From Istiophorus platypterus (taxonomy: Eukaryota > Chordata > Actinopteri > Istiophoriformes > Istiophoridae): a stretch of DNA of 64,000 nucleotides. This document shows, piece after piece, positions 26,619 through 39,400 of this stretch. The notes under the pieces were generated by a model, which was not told the DNA's origin, did no database searches, and saw nothing but the letters and a program-made list of their open reading frames with translations. The stretch covers positions 12,543,001 through 12,607,000 of the forward strand of contig CM029115.1 of assembly GCA_016859345.1 (NCBI GenBank). Reading direction: 5' to 3'. Each line of letters begins with the position of its first letter. The first letter of the stretch is position 1. The translations under genes and the position numbers were made by a program.

Positions 26619-29170
26619 ACGCGCGCCAACAACTTGTGTAATAGACTAGCAGCACTGCTATATTCTCTCACTGAAGTTTTTAAAACAGATGATGTCTCAA
26701 GAAAAGTTAAGACAATTTTTTTCCATTACAAGCCATCTGCAACTTCACAAGTCTAGTTAAAAGAAGGATTGCTGAAAGAAATGTTGAACATGAATTTTTC
26801 TGTGGCTCCATAAAGATTCAATTTTTTAAATATCGGTGGTTTTACTGATGAAAATCATCACGTGTTTTCCAGTGATCCATGTTGATGTGATGAATCTATT
26901 TTATTAGTTCTGTCAAAAACTTTTGCTTAAAAGTTTTGACTGGTTGCTGACGGAGAAAGAATCCTCCTGCCAATATCCAGACAGGTAATGATGAACAACC
27001 AGCCTTGACTATGTGATTTCACATTGTGAGCAGAAATAACTAATGTGATTGCTTTAGTTTTGTTATTGCTGTGACTGTCACACACTCTTCTGAAGCTGCG
27101 ACTTACATGAAGCCATACACCCACATGCCCTTTGGTGAGAGCTTGGCAGTCAAGTGCAAGAACAGGGGGCGAACCATCGCAAGGGAACAGGAAAAAAAGA
27201 AAAAGGGGAGAGAGGCACAAACAAATGGCTGCTTATGACACAGCAGTATATGAGTATTCAAACAATTTCCTGAATTTCCCAAAAATATTTCCTATACATA
27301 CAACCATCAATCTGTATTAAGTCTGAAAAGTAATTGGATTCTAACAGCATTGAGAATTTTTACTGCTTTTGTGTAAAAGTTCCTCCCTATATCTTTATTT
27401 AGTTCGATGTACAGATCTATTAGCAGGAAAATGTTCCCATAGTATCAGAAGTAACGGGACTTGCTATGCTGCAGAGTGGCTCTTTTTAGAATGTTAATGT
27501 TATTGGATTACACTCATGCATTATTGTGTAAATCACATTTCAATGTTGTAGCTGGTCGTGAAGTGAGGCTCATTTTAATTGCTTTGTGTATTGCTTTATA
27601 GTTTAATCTATAACAATGGATCATTTTTAGAAGAAATCATGTGCTTTATGAATGTAAAATCTTGATCTTCAAAGAAACTTCAGTTGTAAGATAAATGCAG
27701 TCCGATAAAAAGTATACTTCCTCTGACATATAAGGGATTAGAAGTGGGTTACTAAACTGCTGCATTGTGGTTTGTGTGTTTCCGTGTCAGAGCCAGCAGA
27801 AGGATGAAATGTCCCGACACCCAAGCACAGTTCTACTATGCCACTGCCCCTATCTGCTGGCCACCATTCAGTCATTGCACACAGATGGCACACAGAGCGA
27901 CCAGGCGGCAAAATGAGGGCCACCATGTGTGGAGACATCTCTAATCAGGATCAGAGAATATCCGTTACAAAACACAAAAATATGCTCTTTTTGTTCGTCC
28001 CTGATCTGATACAGAGGGGATAAGACTATGACACACCAGTTTAGGGGCATCAAAGCTATGGTATGTACCGATTCAGCACATTTGCTTTCTCATCCCACCC
28101 AGACCTTTTAAAGCCCTTTTAAATCCCCAGACTCTCATTTCATTGTTTCATCAGTACCTTATTACCAGGAGCAAACAATGTATTATCCTCTTGTCAACTT
28201 CGGAAATGTTTCCAAGTCTAATCACGTGTTATAGTGGTGCAGATTATGAGGAACACATGTTTGGTGGTGGCTGTTGTGAAAATGGCTGACAAGGAATAAC
28301 CCATGCTTGTTCAGCTTTGACCTATAACTGTCTAGCCTTACAGTGATATTTATGTAAGAGACTCCCAAGGATCCTTACAGTCACTTTTTGGATGGCACAC
28401 TCCATCCTGCCTTTATGCCTCCTATGGCTGGGACCAAAAGAGCTGCTATATGTTAACAGGAATTATACCACCCACCTAAGAGCTGGGAGCTCAACCTACA
28501 GTTTGCCAGCTATGAATTTGCTCATGGCCCTGAGACTTGGCTCTGACACAGCAGATCTGTGAGGAAGTCTGGGTGGTACTCCAACCCCCCTCAGCCTCAA
28601 GACATTCAATATACATCTAAGCAGGCCAGTACATTCTGTACTCCCAAATGTGCATGTACATGCATGCATAAGACAAAGTATTTGGAAATATACATAAATG
28701 GACACAACAGAGACTCAGGCAAAATAAAGTTCTGTTTCTTAAATCCACTTTCTTTTAACTAAGCACAGAAATTAAGACCTTGTTGTCTAACAGAAGAGAG
28801 ACATAGTGGAGTATTGTATACATAATATCAACTTCGCTTATTTAAAGTCTTTCTTTAAGTAATCTGCATGATTGAAGTTAGATATTCTGTCTGTCTATGT
28901 GTTGATAAATGTCTGCATGTTGCAGCAAAGGAATTAAAATAACTCACTGATGACTGACAATGATGTTTGTCATGTAGGAATTTAAATCTGTGTTTCATTG
29001 AACTTTTCAGTTTATTAACCAGGTCCCCTTTTGGATTAGTCAATAAAAATTAATTTCTCCAGACATCAAATCTGCTTTCATTGCATGATTCATAGAGAGT
29101 ACGTCATGGTCAAAGATCCCTTACTTGATTTCTGATGAGCAGGACACGCTGATGGGAGAGCTGTGCCGCT

Positions 29171-29282
29171 AATCTGTTGGCCTGTCGGCCTGTTGGCCTA
29201 TCCGTCTGTTGGCCTGTCAGTCTGTCAGCCTCTCGGCCTGTCCATCTGTCGGCCTCTCGGCCTGTCCGTCTGTTGGCCTGTC
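29171..29282. repeat. 8-bp minisatellite, GGCCTGTC-like units
   Basis: Fourteen consecutive 8-bp units fit the variants GGCCTGTC, GGCCTGTT, GGCCTCTC, CGTCTGTT, AGTCTGTC and CATCTGTC without a shift in register. The CGTCTGTT-GGCCTGTC pair recurs, suggesting larger duplicated blocks. The apparent open frame (Cys-Trp-Pro, Gly-Leu-Ser) comes from the repeat. The array directly abuts the broken left side of a Tc1-like remnant. Confidence 0.9.
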
Positions 29283-29289
29283 TGTTCTT

Positions 29290-30288
29290 CTCAAAAGCAG
29301 ATCCTCTCCAGCTCTGTCAGGTTGGATGGAGACCACTGGTTGACGGCCAGTTTCAGGTCACTCCAGAGATCTTTGATTGGGTTTAAGTCAGGGCTCTGCC
29401 TGGGGCACTCAAGGACATTCACAGAGTTTTCCCTGAGCTACTTCTGTGTTGTCTTGGCTGTGTGCTCAGGGTCATTTTAAATGAAAAACACCCTCACAGC
29501 TTGATGCTGCTGCCACCATGCTTCACCATTGGTATTGTATTGGGCAAGTGATGAGCAACGTCTGATTTCCTCCAGACATGACGCTAAGTGGCTTCGTGTG
29601 TCTTTTTAATGAGAGCAATGAGGATTCTGTCTGTTCCCTCTGCTATAAAGCCCAGATCAGTCCTTTGGAAGTTTCTCCCATCTCCGCACAGAATCTCTGG
29701 AGCTCAGCTCCACCAAGGCTCTTCTCCCTCTGAATGTTAAGTTTGGCTGGATGGCCAGTGCTAGGAAGACTTCTGGTTTTTCCAGAGTTATTCCATTGAA
29801 GAATTATGGAAGCCACTTAGCTCTTGAGAACTTTCAATTTAGCAGAAATTTTTTCATAGCCTTCCCCAGATCTTTGTCCCAACACAATTTTGTCTCTGAG
29901 CTCCGAATGCAGCTCTGTATGGTCTAGTTTTTGCTCTGCTATACATTGTCAGCTGTGAGACCTTATGTAGACAGGTGTGTGTCTTTCCAAATCAGGACCA
30001 ATCTGTTTATCAAAAGCTAACTCCAATTCAGGTGTAGAAACAGCTCAAAGATGATGAGGAGAAATGGGAGAGGCATCTGAGATAAAATTTCACGTGTCAT
30101 AGCAATGGTCCAAACGCTTATGTCAAAGTAATATTTCAGCGTTTCCTTTTTAATACATTTTCAAAATATTCTAGAAATCTGGGTGTTTTTTGGCTTTGAA
30201 AAATGTATTCAAACAATTTTAACATAAGGCTGCAACAGAACAAATAGTGAAAAAAGTGAAGGGGTCTGAATACTTTCTATAGACACTA
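29290..30288 (-). pseudogene. Tc1/mariner element remnant with disrupted transposase
   Basis: The right end (AGTGAAGGGGTCTGAATACTTTC) is the terminal repeat of a very common fish Tc1-like family; the left terminus is missing. On the minus strand one piece reads CPRQSPDLNPIKDLWSDLK. This matches the catalytic SPDLNPIE..W block, except that the glutamate of the DDE triad has become lysine. Other pieces of the transposase antisense are recognisable at about 29.5-29.9 kb, but with internal deletions and frame changes. The element is inactive. The left break lies beside the 8-bp minisatellite. Confidence 0.88.
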
Positions 30289-32142
30289 TCTAGCCCTCAA
30301 AACTAGTACGAATCAACACTCCTCAAGAGCCATTGTGGCCTCAGCATCACTGACCTTTTGGTCAGGACTGACACTGAACTTTACTGTTTGGATTAAAAGA
30401 GAAACGGGCAGATGTAAAAATCAGTTAATTAACATTGTACTCACTATAGCAAGACTTGTCATATACACTTCCGGCAACTATGCACTAGATGAAAACAAGG
30501 AGAATGACTGACAGATGGAGACAATTCATAAACTGCTCACAAGGACCATGTATACAGCCAACACAGGGCTTTGAAACTTTTTTTTTTTTTTTGGGGGGTT
30601 CTTCTTGATCTGTATTTGTTTTGGTTTTAGTTTAGTTTGACTGTTTCTTTTTCATTTATTTCATGTTATTTTGTTTCTCCTATGATTTTATTTTACTTTA
30701 AGGTTATTTCAGTCCTGTCTCACTTTGTCCATTTTGTGTCAACCGCTTTTAGTTTTATATTCAATTATTCATATGTTCCTTGAAAACAGCAAATGAGGAT
30801 ATTGCTTATAATTGGGGTAAATGTTTGTTTCTGTACAGCCCTGTAAATATTTATGTACAAAATCTGTCATGTTCCATAGTATGTGAATAGTGCTGGTGAA
30901 TTGGCAACCCATGTTAAGCCAAGTTACAGTTTTTGTTGATCGTACTTTTTTCTCTTATGCTTCCAGCATGCATACATGTTCTATTTACTCTGTATAAGAA
31001 ATTTCAATGCTGCTGGGACTTATATTTCTTTGAAATCCTTTGCTGAGCAGGAATAAATGGGAATATTGTAAAACGAAAATGAAACACTTTTGCCACTATT
31101 GTGGTTTCAGAAATTACTGGTTGGTTGCTCAGAGGGAATGAAGTGGTTGCTGATATGCAGCAATCTTGCCATTATCAATGAAACTGCTACAGTTGAGGAC
31201 TATACATTGGCTCTGATATCCCAGTATCTATATAAGAACATGTGAATATCGAACAGATACGGCCACAGTGCAGTAGATCATAGCAGCTCTGGTTTAAACT
31301 CAGTCTGTATCAGGAGTATCTGTGCCCTCACACAGGGACCATATATGTTTATAATTTCACCCTGTTTACTGGGCCTTTGGTTATCTAATGTAAAAGTTCT
31401 TTAGATCTCCAGAAGATTGAAGGATCCAAGGAAGAGGCAGGGATGTGCCTGGGGCAGGCTGGGACTCTAGAATACACAACAGAGGCCCACCATGTTCTCT
31501 GTTGTCATCTCAGTGGGGTTTGATGGACTGACAGATGGGCCAGAGGAGGATGCCCCAGCTGTAATAACTCAAGTGATTGACTGAGTGGACAAAAGCAGCA
31601 TCTGCAGCCCATGGCGCCACTCACAGCCTTGCCATCTTTGAAAAAAACAGTCTGTAAGGCTGAAAAAATTTTCAGGATAGACCACACATGCCCTCTCTGC
31701 TCTTGGCTGGTATCAAATTCATGTCCTCCTTCCTTTGCCTCCTCTGCTGTCTCTGCCTCTGAGAGACTGAAACTGAGGCAGACACTGATAGAAACATGCT
31801 TGCAATATTTATAGTAACTGTGGAATTGTCAAACTGTTGGGAGGTTGGTTATTAGCTGACTTGATCAATTACCTTTATATTTACAAGTATCTGTAACACA
31901 TATTTAAACACCTTCTAGGAAGAGAAACAGAGGAGAAATGTAGCCTTGAATCTATATAATAGAATAAACACTATGGGGAAAAGAGAGAAAAGGAAGAGAG
32001 GAGAGGATAATAAATAAAGGAAGGTATGCAGATTTACTGTGTACATCATCTTTATGACCCTTTTACATTTAATGGTCTTGCATCAAACACGTGAAAGAAG
32101 TGATGTGTATTTACTTTGCAGCCTTGTTGGCTTATACAAGTG

Positions 32143-32216
<74 letters not shown>

Positions 32217-32942
32217 GGGGAAGTGTTCAGGCCGTTTACAAAGGTCAGAGTTAAGTGTGACAGTACCAAACCCATGAAAATTAATTTTGATTTGTGTAAG
32301 CCTCATTGTTTAAGCCTCATAAAGAGATGATGAAAAGCAGAAATAACGAGATGAGAGCATAAAACCAGAATGAATCCTAGTGAACAGAGTGAAAATATAG
32401 CAAGGCTGCAAGTTATGAGAAAATGAATGTGATGCAAAAAAACTATTATGTTCCACTCATTTAATCTGTCTAGGGTAAATGTATATCCGAACAATTTCAG
32501 TGATATTACCTTAGTTTTGTTAATTTTCCTGTAAAGTATTCCTCAAAGGGAATCATTATGGTCTAACTTCATATACATATACATAAAACTCTGTATAATT
32601 ATCTGCAGGCAAATTTTCTTGAGTTTTGCAGTACCCTTCATTCTTCCAAAGGAGAGGAGGGAGTCTTTCTTAAATAATGTGGCAAAGGGGAGCCAGTATA
32701 GAGCTGTGCATGGTGATGGGCTGAGGGGAGAGGGAGGGGTCTCAACCATGCAAAGCTGCAATAAAAGGCACTGGTCTGGACCTCTGAGGAGTCCAAATTT
32801 TCCAGTAGCACCACAGGCTGCTACACCCAGACAGAAAGGGACCACTAAATGAATAAATATTTAAAGAGAAGAATTATTGTTTGACCCCTAGTGAAATATT
32901 TACAGTTTAGATAACGTAGTGCAGTTTTTTTTTCTTTTTAAG
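30289..32942. other. Noncoding stretch just upstream of hapln1 coding sequence
   Basis: No coding exon is supported. A poly-T/TTTTG-rich stretch lies at about 30.58-30.8 kb and a TG microsatellite at 32.14 kb. Between 32.62 and 32.84 kb the sequence becomes purine- and G-rich and contains ATAAAAGG at 32761, a possible weak TATA-like box for a proximal hapln1 start. That is inference only. Confidence 0.4.
32141..32212. repeat. (TG)n microsatellite, about 72 bp
   Basis: A TG array with a single TT interruption near its left end. Confidence 0.97.
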
Positions 32943-32996
32943 TTTGATATTTCCACTTCTATTGAAGAGGGAACTTTGTATGAAAAAAAAAACAAA
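32943..32996 (+). other. Possible 5' UTR part of hapln1 exon 2
   Basis: A strong pyrimidine tract (32924-32939) followed by AAG looks like a splice acceptor, so the exon with the start codon may begin at about 32943. This fits the usual HAPLN1 structure, in which the first exon is noncoding. Transcription running straight through from a proximal promoter is an alternative. Confidence 0.35.
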
Positions 32997-33090
32997 ATGA
33001 CAAGTCTGCTGTGCATCACAATAATCTCCCTGACCCTGGCTGGCAGTGTGTACAGTCAGGGGACGACGCCCGCTCCTTTACCACCAACAG
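32997..33090 (+). CDS. hapln1: hapln1 coding exon 1: start codon and signal peptide
   Basis: The ATG at 32997 sits in an A-rich context and begins MTSLLCITIISLTLAGSVYS, a typical hydrophobic secretion signal with likely cleavage near SVYSQ. A short Thr/Pro-rich tail (GTTPAPLPPT) follows. The exon ends CCAACAG|gtaag, splitting a codon after base 1. An upstream in-frame ATG at about 32919 would add 26 Phe/Lys-rich residues and spoil the signal peptide, so the later ATG is preferred. Confidence 0.9.
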
Positions 33091-36000
33091 GTAAGATCAC
33101 ATTTCTGTAAAAAAAAAAAAAGAAAAAGAAAACAATATATCACCCATATTTTCTTTTTAATTTTAAATTGTGTATGTTATTCGTTATCTTTTGTGAACGC
33201 ATACATGTGTGTGCTTGCATAAGTGTATTTCTGCTTAGAGAAGAAGACAAACAGGAGGATGAGCTGTGTAATAATGCTAAGTGAAGTGGTACCACAGCAC
33301 AGGCTCGTCAAACAACAGACTCATTGTAGCAGTAGGTAACAGAGTCGTCTCTAGGGTAACACATGCACAGCCAGTGTGAATCACCATTGACTTGTTGAAT
33401 TGCTGCATACAGACCACCACAGCATGGACCGGTTGGTGAATAAATTACCCTGTCATTCACAGAGGCTCTCCTCCTGCACTACTGAATGAGGACCACAACA
33501 CTGATACTACTGGGTGTACTCTTAAAATGGGGCACAGGTGTCTTTGTGGCTTAAAAAAAAAAAAGCCACTAAAGCCAATAAAAATTATTAGGATTTCTCA
33601 CAGTAAAATCTTGACCTTTTTTGTCTTTTTTCTGTCAGTTTATCTGTTTTCTGTCTACTCCTTCTTCATGTTGCAGACAGAAAATGAAAATCTAGAGAGA
33701 AGTCTTTCTAGAGAGAACCTACATTCCATCATGGGGCTGTTATAATGCAAATTCCTGCTTAGAGGATGACACACTGAGTGCACCTGCAAGCTACATGAAA
33801 TACCAGAATAGATCTACTGCTGTGTTGAACAATAAAAATGGTAGCTAGAAGCCCTCATATTATATGCACTGAGTGATATTTAATAAGACTTCAGCAGCTC
33901 TGCACGCTGACTCTCTGGATGTCAAATTAGAGGTGTCTCAGCTCTCTCTCTTCCAAGTTCAGAGTAATCGTCTCAGGGGAGAAGAGTTTCAGTTCCTGAA
34001 GAGATGATGCTTTTTTATCCCAAACATTGAAATTACTCCCATTGCCAATTGATGTCATAGGTGTGTGCTCAAGTATGCGTCTATATAGTACACGCATGTT
34101 CAGGCTGCATAAGACCTCACTGTCTATATCATGTAAAGACACGGGCTCAGCTCAAGCCAGCTGAATCACTGTCCCATAAAATATATCTTTTATTGGCCAC
34201 ATGAGCAGTGTATTCTGTGTCAGTTCATGGGGCGTTGGCTGTCCCTTATACTTACTGACTCACTCTGGCACTTGGAGCCTTTGGAAACCCGCCATTTGAC
34301 AGTCCGGCAGGAGCGAAGTTAAGATTAATGACCCATAGCCAAACATATGGAGTCCAATGCTGAACAGCAGCCACATTACTCTGTCTTTCCTTGTGAGGTA
34401 ATAGTTTGTTAAGTCTAATGCTTACTTTGGTTGTTAGTTAGCGAGGTTTGGCCCATTGCTAGCGCTGGGTTGGAAAAGGGGCTTGCCTTGAAATGGGCTG
34501 AGGCTGGGGGCTTAGTAGAAAATTAGTTAAGGCTAGGGGATAAGACACTGATGAGGAGCCATGTTTACTCCTATTATGTGTTCATTCAATTTCAGTGAAA
34601 TTTAAAAAATTACTCTGTTTACAGTAAATTGTATATGCATGCTGTTGATGCATTTATGTGCCCATATGAGTGATACACCCCCACACTTTTTGTTTTGGGT
34701 TGTTCTGTATGACAGACAACAATAGAGAGTTTATTGGAATTAGTGTGTAGGAGTTTGCCTGGTGCATTGGTACCAGCTTTGCTTGTTTATTCCCTTTCTA
34801 TGTTGGCACAAACTGGCCGGTGGCAGAAGAAAGCAAAGCTGTGAGATGTTGTAAAGCATCACATGTCTAGGTGCTCTGTCATAGGGTGTCACACATTGTA
34901 CAGAGCCTGATGCAAGCAGCAATTTCAATCCTATACATCCTTTCATTGACGAGATTTGAGCATATTAAACCTTTGTTTTATTTATTAAAATGGTTAGAGG
35001 CTTAACAGCATAATTAAACTCTAATAGTTTCAGAATATATAGGTCACTCAGTAGATTTGGACCACTGCAATGCTGTTACAAAGACACAGATGGTTCCAAT
35101 CACTTGCCATTACAACCTTTTACAGAGTGAGAGAGAATTGTGCTTTGTCATAAAATGGCAGAAGGTCTTGGCTGCAGCTGCACAGTATTTTTATTGTCTT
35201 GCACATGTGTTCATTTACTTCTTTTCTGTGTTTTCATTCACAGCTGCACAGAAATTTCATATAGAACCCTTTGAATACAGAATACTTTGAAGACCCATTT
35301 TTTGTTAAATGTGACAACTAGGCACCACCTTCTACCTTCTAGAGTCTTATATAAATAGGATGTTGTTTGAGGGTTGACAAAGAAAAGAAAAGAGAGGCTT
35401 GCTTCTCTTCGCGAATGGCTAAGTACACACAACAGGCTGTTGCTTTATGAGTGTAGTGTGCTCCACATGGTTGGGGCCAAATTCTCCTGTGGGGCATGTG
35501 TCTGCTGGTAAATGCAGAAGCAGGAAAGAGTGTGGAATTACCTTAGACTTGCCTGTCTCTCGAGTATCATTATCTTCAATGTCGCTCCAGAGTATACGAT
35601 GTGTCCAAAAGACAGTGTTCTTTTTTATGCCATCATTTAGTGATCTATAAGGTATTTTGTTGTTATGGCCACGGTAATGAATTCAGGATTTTAAACCATA
35701 TCCAGCAATTAGTATTCTTCCCTGAACAGAACAATGTATCCATAAGACAGAGGAGTGAACCCCTTTATTTTTATCTAATCTATTCTCTTGAGTACATCCC
35801 TGAGTATGGTTTAGAAATTTGGAAAAATTTAGGAATAAATGTTGGATGAAATAACATCTACTGAGCTTCTGTTGATGTCAACATCGCCTGTGCAGGGCTT
35901 TTGGTGAGAAATTTAGTCATTCGGGATCCCTCAATCCCAGTTAATGCAAACTGCTACCCGTGCCGAGTATTTATGAGGCACGGCGAAGCTGTGAGTCATT

Positions 36001-36444
36001 CCCCATTGACTCACTGACAGAGTGGTCAAAGAGGAATCCTGTCCAGACATCTTCTTAACTCTGCGCTGTTTTCGAAGGCGTTGGTAATTAGCAGAGGCAA
36101 AAGGGTGTTTCATAGCTTGTAAAGTACCTGGCATCTTGCTGAACAGTTACGAGGCGAGAGAGACTTCTGGTTGTGGTGACTGTGTAATAGAAGTACTTTC
36201 TGACATATGAAGCTTTATGAAAGGAGTGAAAAAATGAAGGATGAAGGAGCATGAGATGGGACTGAGGGGTAGATTAGGTCTGTCAGCAGTGCTTCTGCTA
36301 ATTAAATCCTTCTGCTGGAGTGCTCAATACTAATGATCTGAGCACCACTGAACAAAGTCCAGACACACGTCTACTGTGTGGTTAGAATGGAGGATTGGGA
36401 CAGTTTAGACATGGGGTTGATTAGAAATCAGATCAGTGTCACTC

Positions 36445-36481
<37 letters not shown>

Positions 36482-39400
36482 CGTGCGTGTGCATGCGTGC
36501 ACGTGTGTTGGAATTAGTATCAGGCTATGGGTTGTTTAGAGCAGAAGGCAGCAAGCCAGTGGCTCCAATTATTTCCTGCATTGCCCATGTGGGAAACGTT
36601 TCCCCTGTTGAAGAGCTGGTGACACAGTATTCCACTCATGGCTCTGGTGTGACTACTCGAAATGGGGCACCCCAACACAAATGCTGGCATCCTTGGTCAA
36701 AAAGCAGAGACAGACTGTTTAAGATTCAAATCATAAATACTGAGTAATTGGGAATATTTGGGACAAGTTCTGTGTATTGCAGAGTTTGAATCAACTTACA
36801 AGGTTGATTGTTCAAGGGTGTGTGTGTGATGGGGGGTTCAGAGGCTCTGTACATCCATTCATCTGGTGCTTGTTATTGTCTTGCACAGGCCACCCCTTTC
36901 TGATTGGGGGTCCTCTTAACTTAACAAGCCCTGAGAGGTCTAAACATAGATGTCAGGGAGATTATGGAAAATGACCTGCTGTTTTGAGTTAAAGGGTGGC
37001 CTGGTATGGACAGGAAGTATAGAGAGGGACTGCACAGAAGAAATAAGTGAAAAAAAACATGATGACAGCTTGATTCTGTACACCACTAACTACATTATCT
37101 GCTTACTATTCCTCTTATTGACTTGGTGTCTGACATAATTTACGCAAATCAGATGAAGCCAATGAAATATAAGAACTTTGAGGGTTAATGCAAACAATCC
37201 AAATATTTATATGTGCCAGGACTGACAAGAGCAGGGAGGAGATGGAAGAGGATGACTTGCCCCAGGGGCTTCAGGTTGGCTGCTGCCCAGTACCATATCT
37301 AATAAACCAAACAGGATACCCCCAGACTCTCAGATACTTTTGTCTGTATGTGTATGCATATAGAAGGAATTTGGATTTGTGGCACTAGGGTATGATTCTT
37401 TTTTAGGTGTTTCTAAAGTTACATCAGTTTAAATGCCAAGCACAAAACCAAAGCAAAAAATTCTGGATGCAATTTGTAATCAATACATAAATTAAAGTGC
37501 AAATTTAGATAAACTTCACATTCTATATTCCACGTTTAATTCAAGTATAATTGACTCAATCACCACCAAACCCCACTGAGGTTATATCATGTTTTCATCT
37601 TCTCCAGTTAAGCTTTTTGCTGGCCTAGGCAGCAACATCACCCTGCCCTGCAGGCTCCCATCTACAGACAGCATGTTCTATGATACCACTGGTATCCGAG
37701 TCAAATGGACCAAGGTGGAAGATGATGAAGCACTGAATGAAGATGTGCTGGTTTCAATGGGATTCCACAAGAAGAGCTTTGGAAGCTTCAAGGACCGTGT
37801 CTTTTTGGAGGAGTCTGATGATGAAGATGCCTCCTTACTAATAACTGATATCTCCATGGAAGACATGGGAAAATACCACTGTGAGATCATCAATGGGATG
37901 GAAGACATCGTGCAAGTGATCTTCTTGGAGGTGCAAAATAATTTCACTGATGGTTTCACTGATGGTTTCACTGATGGTAAATCCTTTTTTTGTTTTCTGT
38001 TTAGGAATTTATTTTAGGCACAGGAATCATCTAATCTCATATAATCTTAATAAATTCTAATTCCAGTTGGTAAAATATTAGTGTATATTCAATGTTTAAT
38101 AGTCATTTTATCTGTCTTTTTCCTGTTTAACATGCATTATTCAGGATTAACCATCTTCCTCGACAATGTTTTTGTTTCTAGTCATTGGAAACATTAACAT
38201 TTCCTTTTCTTGTGGAAAAAGAAAAACAAAAGAACCAACAGCTTGTGCCGATTTTATACACACTGCTGTAATGATTTAGTCATGATTACATTTGAATACT
38301 GTTCAACATCAGCAAACAGAAACATATTTTGCATCTCTCCCAGTCCACACCCTTATACATGTGACTTACTCATCAGATTTTATAGTCCCTAGCATGTCTC
38401 CCTGTGTTACACAAAGAGGACCTGCTTTTCATGCAAGTCTGATTATATACACAGTTATTCATAAAGTATATTTCCAGATACTTGCATGATTACAGATTAA
38501 ATATTTTGCAGAATGTCATCATTCTCTAGCACCAAAAGGCAGCCCCCAACCACATTTTTGCTGTTTGATCCTGCGAAAAACTATTTGGGTGAAGGCTTTA
38601 ACAGAATAATAATAATCTTCTGTTATTTTGATATAGCTGTTAAAATTCCCTAATGGTAATAATTAAATCAAAATAGATAATATATTTAGGTATAACTTGG
38701 TATGAAGAAGGCATCACAATGTGTAAACTATTAGAGCACTTATGTCATTGAGTCTGCAGCTTCGTCTGCAGTTTCATTTGCATATCCCCCCTGAATTAGG
38801 CTTCACTAATGTGTAGATGCACTTTTGAAATATCATTTTACTATTTATTTGCTTTGATCATTAATGCAGAGGAACTTAACACCTAGTTTTTTATTAGATG
38901 ATCTTTTCTTCTGTGCAGAGGAGTAGACAAACACAAAATTAATGAGTTAGTAAAGTCTGGCTTCTGAGGGCATTTTGGAAGATGCTGAACCTGAAAGACT
39001 AATAGGCCTACATTCACAAACATAAAATGGAAAATATTACATGCCAACTAAGCCAGCTTCCCTGGAGAGACTGCAGTCAACTCCAATACCACACACACAT
39101 TCCTCATTTGTCCACAGGCCTGATTTGCTGAACATTAGCATCATAAGTGGACAGAAATTGAGGATTTTAATTTGTAACATGCCCTTAGACCAATCAGCAT
39201 ATGATTCTTCACAGTGTTATAAGTGACTTGGTTTACATGGCCATATTATTAGATTTTGCACAAGAAATAATTAGGTTTTAAAGAGACTTAACTTTGAATC
39301 TTCTTTATCATTTTGAATCATCTTCATTCCACTAATGGGCTGATGTATCATCATATCAATCTAATCTCCTCTGGCTCACTCAGGTGTTGTGTTCCCATAC

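Larger units (their letters stand above)
16913..29170. other. Long noncoding stretch, no gene recognised
   Basis: No coding exon is supported. I looked for edil3-like EGF or discoidin exons, which might be expected upstream of hapln1, and saw none. The stretch includes a GT microsatellite, an AT-rich foldback and three isolated TATA-like motifs on the + strand (19927, 21143, 22078). It may be upstream sequence or a first intron of hapln1; the sequence alone cannot decide. Confidence 0.4.

Noticed and set aside
29163..29480. A 105-aa open frame over the 8-bp minisatellite and Tc1 edge.
   Set aside because: An 8-bp unit reads through three frames and gives repetitive sequence; the rest is antisense to transposase.
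1..32990. Expected edil3 exons upstream of hapln1.
   Set aside because: In human, EDIL3 lies beyond HAPLN1, but I saw no EGF or discoidin-like coding sequence here.
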